From Hyphomicrobiales bacterium (GTDB lineage: Bacteria; Pseudomonadota; Alphaproteobacteria; Rhizobiales; Rhizobiaceae), in assembly GCA_900470285.1 (NCBI GenBank), contig UCAG01000005.1:62001-126000 (forward strand): 64,000 nt of DNA. Direction: 5' to 3'. Under the pieces are notes generated by a model, which was given only the letters and a program-made list of their open reading frames with translations, did no database searches and had not been told where the DNA came from. This document shows positions 24,310 to 33,613 of this stretch, in pieces; position 1 is the stretch's first letter; each line of letters opens with the position of its first letter. Both the position numbers and the translations under genes were made by a program.

Positions 24310-25239
24310 ATGCACAGACTCCGTAATCTCATCCCTTCCGCCAATTACCTGTTTGCCTTTGAGGCCGCAGCACGGCGTTTAAGCTTCACCGCCGCGGCCA
24401 AAGAGCTGAATGTCAGCCAGCCTGCGGTGAGTAAAACCATACGGTTACTTGAAGAATCGACAGGGTTGAAACTGTTTCGCCGTGAGAGTGCGCGGCTGGA
24501 ACTGACGCCGGAAGGACAACGGCTTTATCAGGAAGTGCAGGCCTCCTTTGATCATCTGCATATGGTGATTTCGTCCCTGCAGCGGAAATATCAAAAAGAC
24601 ATTGTGCGCGCCTCGTTTTCGGCCGTGTTCATCTCGCTGTGGTTACTGCCGCGTCTGGCAGATTTTAAAAACCGTTATCCGGAAATCGCGCTGCATATTG
24701 AGGAAAGCCCGAAAGATTATATTGATCTTGGTGAAGAGGACATTGACCTCTCCGCCCGTCTTGGCAATGGCGAATGGCAAGGCTTGCGCTCATGGCAGCT
24801 GTGTCTTGAAGAAACTGTTTGCGTGTGCAGTCCGGAATATCTGGCCGCGCACGGCCCGATTCATGCACCGGCCGATTTACTCAATCATCGCCTGCTGCAT
24901 TTTGAAGAAAAGCACCGCTCCCGCATTGGCTGGCGTGAATGGCTCGAATATCAGGGTGTTTCCACTGCCAAACTGCCTCATGATGTGGTGTTCAGTGATA
25001 ATCTCGCTTCAATGCAGGCGGCAATCCATGGTCAGGGTATTTCGCTCGGCTGGCGGCATCTCATCGGCAGCTATCTGGAAAGCGGTAAACTAGTCATACC
25101 GCTGGAGAATTCCTACAAGGCTGGAAAGAGCGTTTTTCTGGTGGCTCCGGCATCGCGTCAGATTAAATCCGGTACAGAGAAGTTTCGTGACTGGATTTTG
25201 GAGCAAATGTATCGGGAGCTACCGCTTAACAATCCATAG
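24310..25239 (+). CDS. LysR-family regulator, GcvA-like
   Basis: A 309-residue regulator. Residues 1–65 hold the winged helix-turn-helix (AFEAAARRLSFTAAAKELNV, then SQPAVSKTIRLLEESTGLKL), followed by the linker helix and the periplasmic-binding-protein-like effector domain. Its ALELTPEGQRL and YPEIALHIEES segments are typical of the GcvA/AmpR branch, which often controls amino-acid or glycine-cleavage genes. Divergent orientation suggests it controls the dimethylglycine-dehydrogenase-like gene, perhaps in response to a glycine derivative; that is inference. The ribosome site is weak. Confidence 0.9.
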   Translation: MHRLRNLIPSANYLFAFEAAARRLSFTAAAKELNVSQPAVSKTIRLLEESTGLKLFRRESARLELTPEGQRLYQEVQASFDHLHMVISSLQRKYQKDIVRASFSAVFISLWLLPRLADFKNRYPEIALHIEESPKDYIDLGEEDIDLSARLGNGEWQGLRSWQLCLEETVCVCSPEYLAAHGPIHAPADLLNHRLLHFEEKHRSRIGWREWLEYQGVSTAKLPHDVVFSDNLASMQAAIHGQGISLGWRHLIGSYLESGKLVIPLENSYKAGKSVFLVAPASRQIKSGTEKFRDWILEQMYRELPLNNP

Positions 25240-25304
25240 CGGAGTTCCCTTTTATAAATTACTTTATCCAACATCTTTAGAGCATTGATAAAATGGGAGT
25301 TACT

Positions 25305-26174
25305 ATGGCTAAAGTTGCGTTTATCGGTCTCGGTGTTATGGGCTATCCGATGGCCGGCCATCTCAAAACACGCGGCGAACATGAAGTAACCGTCTATAAT
25401 CGCACCACGGCTAAGGCACAGGCCTGGGCGCAGGAGTTTAAAGGCAGCTTTGCCACAACACCTGCAGAAGCTGCCCGAGGTCAGGATTTTGTATTCTGCT
25501 GTGTCGGCAATGATGATGATCTGCGCTCTGTCACCCTTAGCGAAGATGGTGCGTTTCAGAGCATGGGCAAGAATACTGTATTCATCGACAATACCACAGC
25601 CTCCGCTGAAGTTGCCCGTGAGCTGGATAAAGAAGCCCGCCAGCGCGGTTTCCATTTCATAGATGCACCGGTATCCGGCGGACAGGCAGGTGCACAAAAT
25701 GGCGTGCTGACAGTAATGTGCGGCGCTGATGAGGCTGTTTTCGAAAAAGCCAAACCGGTTATTTCTGCCTATGCCCGTTCGGTTGGTTTGATGGGTGCAG
25801 TTGGTAATGGCCAACTGGCTAAAATGATGAACCAGATCTGCATTGCCGGTATTGTTCAGGGACTGGCTGAAGCCATTCACTTTGGAAAATGCGCCGGACT
25901 GGATATTCAGACAGTAATTGATGTGCTGTCTAAAGGCGCTGCCGGCTCATGGCAGATGGAAAACCGCACGCCGACAATGATTAAAGGCGAATATGAATTC
26001 GGCTTTGCTGCTGACTGGATGCGAAAAGACCTGAAAATCTGCCTTGAAGAAGCGGATCGCAATGGTGCCACGCTTGCTCTGACTGCCCTCGTGGATCAAT
26101 ATTACAAGGATGTGCAGAAACTTGGTGGCGGTCGCTGGGATACATCGTCCCTGCTCGCGCGCCTTGAAAAATAA
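25305..26174 (+). CDS. 3-hydroxyisobutyrate dehydrogenase-family NAD(P) oxidoreductase
   Basis: A 289-residue beta-hydroxyacid dehydrogenase. The N-terminal NAD(P) fold reads KVAFIGLGVMGYPMAGHL, with NRT after strand 2 suggesting NADP preference. The substrate motif is DAPVSGGQAGAQNGVLTVM, and the catalytic lysine is in GNGQLAKMMNQ. Possible substrates are 3-hydroxyisobutyrate, tartronate semialdehyde, succinic semialdehyde or sulfolactaldehyde-like acids; sequence alone does not decide. GGGAG lies six bases before the ATG at 25305. It follows the LysR gene in the same direction after 65 bases and may share its transcript. Confidence 0.88.
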   Translation: MAKVAFIGLGVMGYPMAGHLKTRGEHEVTVYNRTTAKAQAWAQEFKGSFATTPAEAARGQDFVFCCVGNDDDLRSVTLSEDGAFQSMGKNTVFIDNTTASAEVARELDKEARQRGFHFIDAPVSGGQAGAQNGVLTVMCGADEAVFEKAKPVISAYARSVGLMGAVGNGQLAKMMNQICIAGIVQGLAEAIHFGKCAGLDIQTVIDVLSKGAAGSWQMENRTPTMIKGEYEFGFAADWMRKDLKICLEEADRNGATLALTALVDQYYKDVQKLGGGRWDTSSLLARLEK

Positions 26175-26242
26175 GCTGTTAAAGTGCTGGCTTAAGCAGT
26201 TTCAGCAATTTAGTCGTAAACGGGACTTCTTCAAAGCAAATA

Positions 26243-26279
26243 AAAAGGCGCTGCGATCACCACAATCGCAGCGCCTTTT
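26243..26279. terminator. Bidirectional terminator
   Basis: A perfect 15-bp stem AAAAGGCGCTGCGAT/ATCGCAGCGCCTTTT (26243–26257 with 26265–26279) lies between the convergent dehydrogenase and porin genes. The A-run and T-run flanks serve both directions. Confidence 0.9.
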
Positions 26280-26297
26280 CTTTATCCGATCATGCGA

Positions 26298-27551
26298 TCA
26301 GAAACGGTATTTGGCAGAAAGTGTCATGCCGCCGACAACATCGGTGCCAAAATCAGCCTTGGAACCAGTTAGGCTACCGCCGTTCTTTGCTGTAAGTGTG
26401 TTATCCAGAGTACCGGAGGTCAGGATACCGACAGCACCTGCAAGGCGGAATTCCAGATGTTCTGTAGCCTTGTAATTCGCACCGAGACCCAGCAGCCAGA
26501 CATCTGTTTGCGAGGTCAGACCTGTTGTTGTACCTCGATCCCAGGTGACAGTTGCTGCGCCCGACCATTTGTCGTTAAACTTGTGGCCGATACCACCCAT
26601 AACAGTCCAGCCGTCTTTGTAGTAAAGATCAAGAGATGTCACTTCGGCACCTACAGGAATTCTTCCTAAGAATGGAAGTGTACCGTCATTGACGAAACTA
26701 ACTTTGGTGATGCTTTTCCAGTCTGTCCATTTGATAGAAGCAAGCGCCAGCCAATCCGGAGCAATACCGGTCTGGAATTTGAATTCAACAGATTGTGGAG
26801 TTGCAACACTACCGCTGACCGGTGTGGTAAAACTGATCGGCGAACCTATTGGGGTTACTGTAACTGTACCATCCAGATCATAGCTGACCTTGGACTGATA
26901 AACGAGGCTGGCGCGCAGAGCAATTTCCGGAATTTCATAAGCAGCACCAATACGCCAACCAATAGCTTTATCATCTACGTCAAGGCGGCTGTCACCAAAA
27001 GATAATGCAGGCGGAGGGCTAAGAGCAGAAATCTTTGTTTGTTCACCTTTTAGTTCCTGATAGCTTACCCCCCCGAGAAGGCGGAAAAAGCCTTTATCAC
27101 CAGCCTCAAAACGATAAGAACAGTTCAAACCGTAATCATTTGAAGAAATTTTCTGTTCAATAGCTGAGAACATGCGTGCATTATTCAGACCAGAATCTGT
27201 CTCAATACCCCACGGCTGTCGATATTGCGCAGCGCAAGCCAGATCATCTGTAAGTTGAACTTTTGCTGAGACTTTAGGCACCCAATAGGATTTTCCTTCA
27301 TCAACTTCAGTATCAAAACGTTTGCCAAAATCTGGCCCCGGTACTGGATTAACAGGCCCCAAGCCAGACTGGATGTTTTTAAGTTTACGCTGCGGTGTTA
27401 CAAATGTCGCACCGGTTTCAACCACATTGCCTTCGTCAAATAAAATATCGAAATCCTGAGAACTGCGCTCCAGACCACCGGCATGCGCGGTCAAAATCCC
27501 CCCCGACAATGCCAGCGATACGGCAGATAATTTCAAGGCAGTTTTAAGCAT
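26298..27551 (-). CDS. OmpP1/FadL-family outer-membrane transport protein
   Basis: A 417-residue outer-membrane beta-barrel with a Sec signal peptide (LKLSAVSLALSGGILTAHA, cut before GGLERSS). The mature N-terminus GGLERSSQDFDILFDEGN corresponds to the plug region of FadL-type porins, which take up long-chain fatty acids and other hydrophobic compounds. Alternating barrel strands continue to a C-terminal phenylalanine (SAKYRF), the usual assembly signal. The start at 27551 has GAGGG upstream. The substrate is not certain. A palindromic operator candidate lies about 80 bases upstream. Confidence 0.88.
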   Translation of the reverse strand: MLKTALKLSAVSLALSGGILTAHAGGLERSSQDFDILFDEGNVVETGATFVTPQRKLKNIQSGLGPVNPVPGPDFGKRFDTEVDEGKSYWVPKVSAKVQLTDDLACAAQYRQPWGIETDSGLNNARMFSAIEQKISSNDYGLNCSYRFEAGDKGFFRLLGGVSYQELKGEQTKISALSPPPALSFGDSRLDVDDKAIGWRIGAAYEIPEIALRASLVYQSKVSYDLDGTVTVTPIGSPISFTTPVSGSVATPQSVEFKFQTGIAPDWLALASIKWTDWKSITKVSFVNDGTLPFLGRIPVGAEVTSLDLYYKDGWTVMGGIGHKFNDKWSGAATVTWDRGTTTGLTSQTDVWLLGLGANYKATEHLEFRLAGAVGILTSGTLDNTLTAKNGGSLTGSKADFGTDVVGGMTLSAKYRF

Positions 27552-27631
27552 ATTGTCCCTCAATTTTTATACTTAATTTTGACGTGAGCGTAACATGCCG
27601 AATGGGTTCTGCAAGTACAAGAATACTGAAA

Positions 27632-27648
27632 ACGAACCGTCGGTTCGT
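27632..27648. promoter_or_regulatory. Operator-like palindrome upstream of the FadL-like gene
   Basis: ACGAACCG-T-CGGTTCGT is a perfect 8-bp inverted repeat with a one-base centre, 81 bases upstream of the porin start codon. This length and symmetry are typical of TetR-family or similar dimer sites. No cognate regulator gene is adjacent. Confidence 0.5.
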
Positions 27649-28044
27649 CACAGAGTCGACCGAAAATCCGATTTTTGATCGTCTTACTCAGTTTTTTTGT
27701 GAGTTGCCGTATAAATTCACATCCAAAACGTCAGTTTTGACCTGATTTTGCCTTCAAAACGTGCGCTGTGCCAAATATGTCACGCAAAAAAGACAATCGT
27801 TTTTTGCCTCTTGAAACCTATGCTTCACCACGGGTTGTGCGTGTTCTAAACCTGTTACTGAAACAAATCTTCAGCATTGTCATTCTTAAAAACAGTGCAT
27901 TCATATTGCATGACTTCAATTTAAATTTCAATAAATCAATAAAAATCAAATAGTTGCAATTTTCATGAATAGACCATAGAATCAATCTGATTAATCCGCA
28001 GCCTGATTTGCCGGTTAGTGCCTGTATGGAATACCAAAAGAAAA

Positions 28045-28073
28045 CGCCCCCAAATCAATTTGATTTGAGGGCG
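28045..28073 (-). terminator. Terminator of valS
   Basis: A 14-bp stem with one mismatch (28045–28058 with 28060–28073). On the minus strand it is followed by TTTTCTTTTGG. It starts 34 bases after the valS stop. Confidence 0.8.
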
Positions 28074-28106
28074 CTGTTATTTTTTAGATTCAACTAATAG
28101 GCTGAC

Positions 28107-30839
28107 TTATTCCGCATCCTTCAAGCGCTGCTGAGCTACAGTAATTTTGCCCTGTGCTTCCTGCAATTCCGCAAAACGGGCACGGTCTGCTTCCACAACT
28201 TCCGGCTTGGCATTGGCAACAAATTTCTCATTTGAGAGCTTCTTGTCAATTTTTTCCATTTCGGCTGTCAGTTTACCGCTTTCTTTTTCAAGACGCAGCA
28301 TTTCCGCACCAAGGTCAATCAGGCTGCCAAGCGGCATACAATAGGTCGCCTCGCCGACAACCAGCTGTGCAGAGCCTTTTGGCGCGGCATCAGACAGGCT
28401 GATATCAGCAACACGCGACAGACGTTTGATCGCCGCATCATGATGTGCCAGACGCTCTTTGGTCAGGTCGTTGGCCTCCAGAACCGCAAGCGGTGCCTGA
28501 GCGGACGGCGGAACATTCATTTCCGAGCGAACGGAACGGATACCGCTGACCAGCTCAATCAGCCAGTTGATATCATCAGCTGCGGATGCATCTTCGAAGG
28601 ACAAAACAGGCCATGGTGCATGGGCAAGCAGTGTATCGCGGCTCTGGCCCTCACCGGCTGTCAGGCTCCACAGTTCTTCCGTCATAAACGGCATGAACGG
28701 ATGCAGCAGCTTGTAGATTTCATCCAGACAATAAGCTGCGCAGGCCTGTGCTTCACGCTTTGCATCTTGATCATCGCCCATGAAAATCGGCTTGAGAAGT
28801 TCCAGATACCAATCACAGAACTGGTTCCAGACAAAACGATAGGCTGAACTTGCCGCATCATTGTAACGGTAAGTCGTGATACCTTCGGTAATCGCTTTTG
28901 TTGCCCGTGTCAGTTCGGTCAGGATCCAGCGATTAACTGCCAGTTTTGCATCTTCCGGCTTGAAGTCCGGCTGACGGCTCACGCCATTCATCTGCGCAAA
29001 ACGTGTCGCATTCCACAGCTTGGTACCGAAGTTGCGGTAACCGGCAATACGCGCCGGATCAAGCTTCACGTCGCGTCCCTGTGCGGCCATGATAGCCAGC
29101 GAGAAACGCAGCGCATCCGCACCATATTCATCAATCAGATCAAGCGGATTGATAACATTGCCTTTGGACTTCGACATTTTCGCGCCGTTCTTGTCACGCA
29201 CCAGAGCATGAACATAAACGGTGTGGAACGGCTCTTCTTTCATGAAGTGCAGCCCCATCATCATCATACGGGCAACCCAGAAGAAGATGATGTCAAAACC
29301 GGTTACCAGAACATCAGTCTGATAATAGGTATCGAGTTCCGGAGTTTTATCCGGCCAGCCAAGGGTTGAGAACGGCCACAGAGCCGAGGAGAACCATGTA
29401 TCCAGCACGTCACAATCACGGGTCAGCGATGTCGGTTCACCGTAATGTTTCTGAGCCGCAGCAAGAGCTTCTGTTTCGCTCTTTTCTACGAAAATTGTAC
29501 CATCCGGACCATACCACGCAGGAATTTGATGACCCCACCACAGCTGGCGGGAAATACACCACGGCTGAATGTTTTCCATCCAGTCATAATAGGTCTTTTC
29601 CCATGTTTTCGGTACAATCGCTGTACGGCCTTCACGAACAGACGCAATGGCTGGTTTGGCCATTTCTGCAGCATTTACATACCACTGGTCAGTCAGCAAT
29701 GGTTCAATCGGCACACCGCCGCGGTCGCCATGCGGCACCATGTGGGTGTGATCTTCGATTTTCTCGAGATAGCCACCTTCTTCCATCATCTCAACAATGG
29801 CTTTACGCGCCTTGAACCGATCCTGATCGTGGAAGCGTTCAATCAGCGCATCCAGTTCAACAGATGGTGTCAGGCCTTCCGCAAAGTCCTCATTATCCTG
29901 AAGCAATATGGTAGCAACAGGTGACATGATGTTGATTTTACGTAAATTATTACGTTTTCCGACTTCCGCATCATTAAAGTCATGTGCAGGTGTAATTTTA
30001 ACCGCACCGGAACCGGATTCCGGATCGGCATAATCGTCACCAACAATCGGTAGCGCACGGCCAACCAATGGCAGTACGGCATTTTTGCCGATGCGGGACT
30101 GATAGCGCGGATCTTCCGGATTAACAGCAATACCACTATCGCCGAGCATGGTTTCCGGACGTGTTGTTGCAACAACAATATAAGTGTCCGGATTTTCCGC
30201 ATCAAAAGCCACGCCTTCCAGCGGATAGCGGAAGTGCCACAAATGACCTTTGATTTCACGCTGTTCAACTTCAATATCCGAGATTGCTGTCTGCAATTTC
30301 GGATCCCAGTTGACCAGACGCTTGTCTTTGTAAATCAGGCCTTCTTTGTAGAGCGTGACAAAAACTTCCAGAACGGCTTTGGACAGACCTTCGTCCATCG
30401 TGAAGCGTTCCCGCGACCAGTCACAGGACGCACCGAGGCGGCGCAGCTGATTGAAAATCAGGCCGCCGGATTCTTCTTTCCACTGCCAGATGCGCTCAAC
30501 GAATTTCTCACGCCCCATTTCATGACGGTTCGGCTCCTGCCGCTCCATCAACTGGCGCTCAACAACCATCTGCGTTGCAATACCGGCATGATCCATGCCC
30601 GGCTGCCACAGCACGTTTTTGCCGCGCATGCGCTCAAAGCGCACCATAATATCCTGAATGGTATTATTAAGGGCATGGCCCATATGCAGAGAACCGGTGA
30701 CATTCGGCGGCGGGATCACCACGGCAAACGGATCCGCACCCGGCTTGGAACCCGCACCGGCTTTAAAAGCCTGCGCTTTTTCCCAAATATCAGCAATTTT
30801 TGGCTCGGTAGCCGCGGAATCGTAGGTTTTCTCTAACAT
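28107..30839 (-). CDS. valS: Valyl-tRNA synthetase
   Basis: Charges tRNA-Val in the cytoplasm. 910 residues, close to the usual length for Alphaproteobacteria. The class I signatures are the HIGH-type PPPNVTGSLHMGHAL near residue 50 and KMSKSKGN near 555. The editing (CP1) insert lies between them (DTYIVVATTRPETMLGDSG, HDFNDAEVGKR), and a C-terminal coiled coil (EMLRLEKESGKLTAEMEKI) is present. The order TolC–PopZ–ValS on one strand is a conserved rhizobial arrangement. Confidence 0.97.
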   Translation of the reverse strand: MLEKTYDSAATEPKIADIWEKAQAFKAGAGSKPGADPFAVVIPPPNVTGSLHMGHALNNTIQDIMVRFERMRGKNVLWQPGMDHAGIATQMVVERQLMERQEPNRHEMGREKFVERIWQWKEESGGLIFNQLRRLGASCDWSRERFTMDEGLSKAVLEVFVTLYKEGLIYKDKRLVNWDPKLQTAISDIEVEQREIKGHLWHFRYPLEGVAFDAENPDTYIVVATTRPETMLGDSGIAVNPEDPRYQSRIGKNAVLPLVGRALPIVGDDYADPESGSGAVKITPAHDFNDAEVGKRNNLRKINIMSPVATILLQDNEDFAEGLTPSVELDALIERFHDQDRFKARKAIVEMMEEGGYLEKIEDHTHMVPHGDRGGVPIEPLLTDQWYVNAAEMAKPAIASVREGRTAIVPKTWEKTYYDWMENIQPWCISRQLWWGHQIPAWYGPDGTIFVEKSETEALAAAQKHYGEPTSLTRDCDVLDTWFSSALWPFSTLGWPDKTPELDTYYQTDVLVTGFDIIFFWVARMMMMGLHFMKEEPFHTVYVHALVRDKNGAKMSKSKGNVINPLDLIDEYGADALRFSLAIMAAQGRDVKLDPARIAGYRNFGTKLWNATRFAQMNGVSRQPDFKPEDAKLAVNRWILTELTRATKAITEGITTYRYNDAASSAYRFVWNQFCDWYLELLKPIFMGDDQDAKREAQACAAYCLDEIYKLLHPFMPFMTEELWSLTAGEGQSRDTLLAHAPWPVLSFEDASAADDINWLIELVSGIRSVRSEMNVPPSAQAPLAVLEANDLTKERLAHHDAAIKRLSRVADISLSDAAPKGSAQLVVGEATYCMPLGSLIDLGAEMLRLEKESGKLTAEMEKIDKKLSNEKFVANAKPEVVEADRARFAELQEAQGKITVAQQRLKDAE

Positions 30840-31059
30840 AAAAAACTCTGTCTCTTTATATGAAGGCAGGCGTAACGAAAGCAGTGATCGTTCAATCCTG
30901 CCTTAATAGCAGCAGATCCGATCACCCATCCGGTACAAACAAGTCTCAGTGATATGTTTCAAAGCAAGTTTGAAACAAAGAATCAAGGAAAACTGCGTGC
31001 CTCACACAGCAAATCACGGTATTTCCGTATTCTATATAGGATGGCTTTAAACATAAAAA

Positions 31060-31088
31060 CAGCCCCGTTTACAGCAGTAAAGGGGCTG
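31060..31088 (-). terminator. Terminator of popZ
   Basis: The stem CAGCCCC(G)TTTA/TAAAGGGGCTG (31060–31071 with 31078–31088, one bulged G) begins 28 bases after the popZ stop and runs into TTTTTATG on the minus strand. valS therefore probably also has its own promoter in 30840–31059. Confidence 0.8.
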
Positions 31089-31115
31089 CAAATCCGTAAT
31101 TGAGCGTTCTTTTCG

Positions 31116-31940
31116 TCAGCCGCGGCGGACAACGCGCTCGATTTCCTCACGCACCAGTCGTTCGACAAGCGGCGGCAGATTGGTATCCAGCCATTCCTGC
31201 AACATCGGGCGCAGCATGGCTTCCATTTTTTCATTGAGCAGACGCTTCTGCTCTTCAATAAGAGCCTGACTAAGGCTGCCGAAGGATGCTGCGACCTGTT
31301 TTTCTGCCGCCTCTGAGATCAGAGACTTGTCCTGTGCAGGGGGCGCTACAGTTTGCGGCGCGGTTTCGAAGGTTTTTTCAGACACAGATGCAACCTCTTC
31401 TTTTGCTGCTGGCTGGGTCATTGTAACAACCCGCTTTTCTGCAACCTGCATAAGAAGTGCCTCTGACATTTTTATGGCATCACTCTTAGGTTGTTCGGCC
31501 ACAGCAACAACAACCGGCGGCACCGGCGGATTGACCGTCGCAATACGCACATGAGCAACATTGCGCTCATGCATTTCAGCCTGTGTCAGTTCCGGCTTTT
31601 GTACAGGGGATGCCTGTTCCTGAATGCTGCCACGCAAGATCGCATCCAGCGTGAATGAAGGTGCGGCAGGCTGAGTTTCAGCATCTTTGGCGGCGCCGGT
31701 AGCGGTTTCTGAAGAAACAGCACGGGGAAACTGAGCAACCTCCCCGCGTTTTTCTTCTGCAGGCGGTTCTGGAGTTTTAACTGTTTCAGCACGGTTTTCA
31801 GGCTGTGCTTTTGCAGCCGTAGCTGATGTCAGATCAGCTGTTGCCTGTTTTGTGACATCACTGTCTTCAATAATTCTGCGAATGGAAGCCAGAATTTCTT
31901 CCATGGACGGTTCACGTGTTGCGCTGGAAGTCTGAGCCAT
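31116..31940 (-). CDS. popZ: Cell-pole organising protein PopZ (DUF2497)
   Basis: A 274-residue protein that in Caulobacter and Agrobacterium forms a polar scaffold binding ParB and other pole proteins. The conserved N-terminal helix is EPSMEEILASIRRIIEDS. A long, low-complexity, acidic/Pro/Ala/Gln-rich linker follows to about residue 210, and then the C-terminal helical oligomerisation domain (LLNEKMEAMLRPMLQEWLDT, ending LVERLVREEIERVVRRG). The linker is longer than in Caulobacter (177 residues), as in other rhizobial PopZ proteins. The start at 31940 follows GGATG at suitable distance. Lies between tolC and valS. Confidence 0.92.
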   Translation of the reverse strand: MAQTSSATREPSMEEILASIRRIIEDSDVTKQATADLTSATAAKAQPENRAETVKTPEPPAEEKRGEVAQFPRAVSSETATGAAKDAETQPAAPSFTLDAILRGSIQEQASPVQKPELTQAEMHERNVAHVRIATVNPPVPPVVVAVAEQPKSDAIKMSEALLMQVAEKRVVTMTQPAAKEEVASVSEKTFETAPQTVAPPAQDKSLISEAAEKQVAASFGSLSQALIEEQKRLLNEKMEAMLRPMLQEWLDTNLPPLVERLVREEIERVVRRG

Positions 31941-32248
31941 ATCGTGCAGCATCCTTTGGCTGTCGCTTATCTGCGGAAACGGCTTGTTTAGCCTTAAGTT
32001 TTCTCCGGCAGAATAATGCGTAAAATTCTTCAGTCTGAAAATTCAACGAATCTTAGCTCTAAAGTACAGAACCATTGCTGATTTGAGAATCCCTGCAGCC
32101 ACCGCTCAGGCGTAAAACACAGATTTCTTAAGTGATTTTTAACTATTGCTAGGGTTGCAACCGTGTTGCGACCGATGAAATGTCTGCTGAAAACAAAAAA
32201 AGCGGCGCATGATGCACCGCTTTTCTTAAAGTTTGAATCTGACCCTGA
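31941..32248. other. 308-base intergenic region between tolC-like gene and popZ
   Basis: Contains the terminator of the TolC-like gene (32198–32224) and, between it and the popZ start, about 250 bases that should hold the popZ promoter. No coding frame is supported. Confidence 0.5.
32198..32224 (-). terminator. Terminator of the TolC-like gene
   Basis: The stem AAAAGCGGCGCAT/ATGCACCGCTTTT (one mismatch) lies 25 bases after the stop codon, with a T-rich run TTTTTTTG on the minus strand. Confidence 0.85.
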
Positions 32249-33613
32249 TTAGCGGCCGTCCGGTGTACGCAGACCGATCCACTTATCTTTAACAGCATCA
32301 TAATGCTGTTCAGGCTTATATTCTGCAACCTGCAGACCGATCTGGCGCGCTGTAAGACGGCCAACGGATGAAAGCACGGCATAGCTTGCCACAACAACAT
32401 CACGCTCGGCCTGCACCTGCTGGATCTGAACATCAACCAGTTCGTTCTGGGCGTTCAAAACATCAAGTGTTGTACGCTGACCAACATTGCGCTCCTCAAT
32501 CACGCCGTCCAATGCGAGACGTGCTGCGGAGATACCGTCGCGATAGGCTGACAGAGATGCTCTTGCAGCTTCAAGCTGCGACCATGACGAAGCCACGGCA
32601 GCGCGCACCTGATCCTGCACAACGTCAATCTGAATACGTGCCTGACCAAGCTGTTCTTTCGACTTACGAACAGTTGCAGATGTTTTGCCGCCCGAATAAA
32701 TCGGAACAGTAACGCCGACACCGATCGAAGCGGAATTGCCGTTACCAGCCATTGGCAGGCCGGAATAAACCGATGAATGCGAAGCGGACGCTGTTACGCC
32801 GACAGTCGGCAGCAATGCACCTTCTTTAGCTTTTACATTATGACCGGCAGCATCCATGGCAAATTGCATTGCCTTAACACCAGGATGACCGGCTTCAGCA
32901 ATCGCATAGGCCTGAGCAATGCTCTTTGGCAGCGATTTACCGGCAGGCTTAGCGGCCTGCAATTTATCCGGTGCAGAGCCGGTTACCTGACGGTAGACTG
33001 CTTCTGCCGATTTAACATTGGCAAGAGCAGCATTGAGCTGGGCAACAGCAGCTGAGCGCTGCGCATCGGCCTGCGCTACGTCGGTGCGGGTGCCTTCACC
33101 AACATCCAGACGGGCTTTGGCTGCACGAACCTGCTCGTTCAATGCGGCCAGATTTTTCTGGCGCAGAGAAGCGATCTGGCGGTTCTGGTAAACATCCATA
33201 TAGGCCTGAACGGCTTCAAACAGACGGTTCTGCTCGTCATTGCGAAGATTTTCGCGCTGGGCGTATACGTTACTTTCGGCCGCCGCCACGTTGTTTTTTG
33301 TTTGGAACCCATCGAACAGTGTCTGGTTCAGCTGAATGCCAACCTCGCCTGTTGTCGAATAAGTATCTGTCGTGCCGTTGCGGCTGCGGCCATATTTATA
33401 TGTGCCGCTCAATGTCGGGCGATAGCCTGATTTGGCAATTGCCACATCTTCATCAACTGCGCGCAGACCGGCGCGGGATGAATTGAGCGAAGCATTATTG
33501 TGATATGCTTTTTGCATTGCTCCGAACAGCGTTTCCGCCATAACAGGAGCCGGTGCGAGTACCGTGCTCGCTAATAGTGCAACAGCTAAAACCTGTTTGC
33601 GTAAATTGACCAC
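32249..33613 (-). CDS. TolC-family outer-membrane efflux channel (BepC-like)
   Basis: A 454-residue outer-membrane protein forming the exit duct for RND/ABC pumps and type I secretion. The Sec signal peptide is clear (QVLAVALLASTVLAPAPVMA, cut before ETLFGAM). Two OEP repeats follow with long coiled-coil helices (for example GEGTRTDVAQADAQRSAAVA and NVGQRTTLDVLNAQNELVD, the family's repeated GxRTxxDVLxAxxxL motif). The matching Brucella protein, BepC, is needed for drug and bile resistance. No pump gene is adjacent, so it probably serves several. popZ and valS follow on the same strand. Confidence 0.93.
   Translation of the reverse strand: MVNLRKQVLAVALLASTVLAPAPVMAETLFGAMQKAYHNNASLNSSRAGLRAVDEDVAIAKSGYRPTLSGTYKYGRSRNGTTDTYSTTGEVGIQLNQTLFDGFQTKNNVAAAESNVYAQRENLRNDEQNRLFEAVQAYMDVYQNRQIASLRQKNLAALNEQVRAAKARLDVGEGTRTDVAQADAQRSAAVAQLNAALANVKSAEAVYRQVTGSAPDKLQAAKPAGKSLPKSIAQAYAIAEAGHPGVKAMQFAMDAAGHNVKAKEGALLPTVGVTASASHSSVYSGLPMAGNGNSASIGVGVTVPIYSGGKTSATVRKSKEQLGQARIQIDVVQDQVRAAVASSWSQLEAARASLSAYRDGISAARLALDGVIEERNVGQRTTLDVLNAQNELVDVQIQQVQAERDVVVASYAVLSSVGRLTARQIGLQVAEYKPEQHYDAVKDKWIGLRTPDGR

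Larger units (their letters stand above)
27552..28106. other. 555-base intergenic region between FadL-like gene and valS
   Basis: It holds the upstream region of the porin gene with an 8-bp perfect palindrome at 27632–27648 and a smaller one, CAAAAC-N4-GTTTTG, near 27725. The middle (27768–27953) has a 61-codon AT-rich plus-strand frame that I do not accept as a gene. The far end holds the valS terminator at 28045–28073. Nothing else is visible. Confidence 0.5.

Noticed and set aside
27768-27953. 61-codon plus-strand frame between the FadL-like gene and valS
   Set aside because: Ends in an Asn/Lys/Ile-rich AT-driven tail, with no ribosome site and no known pattern.
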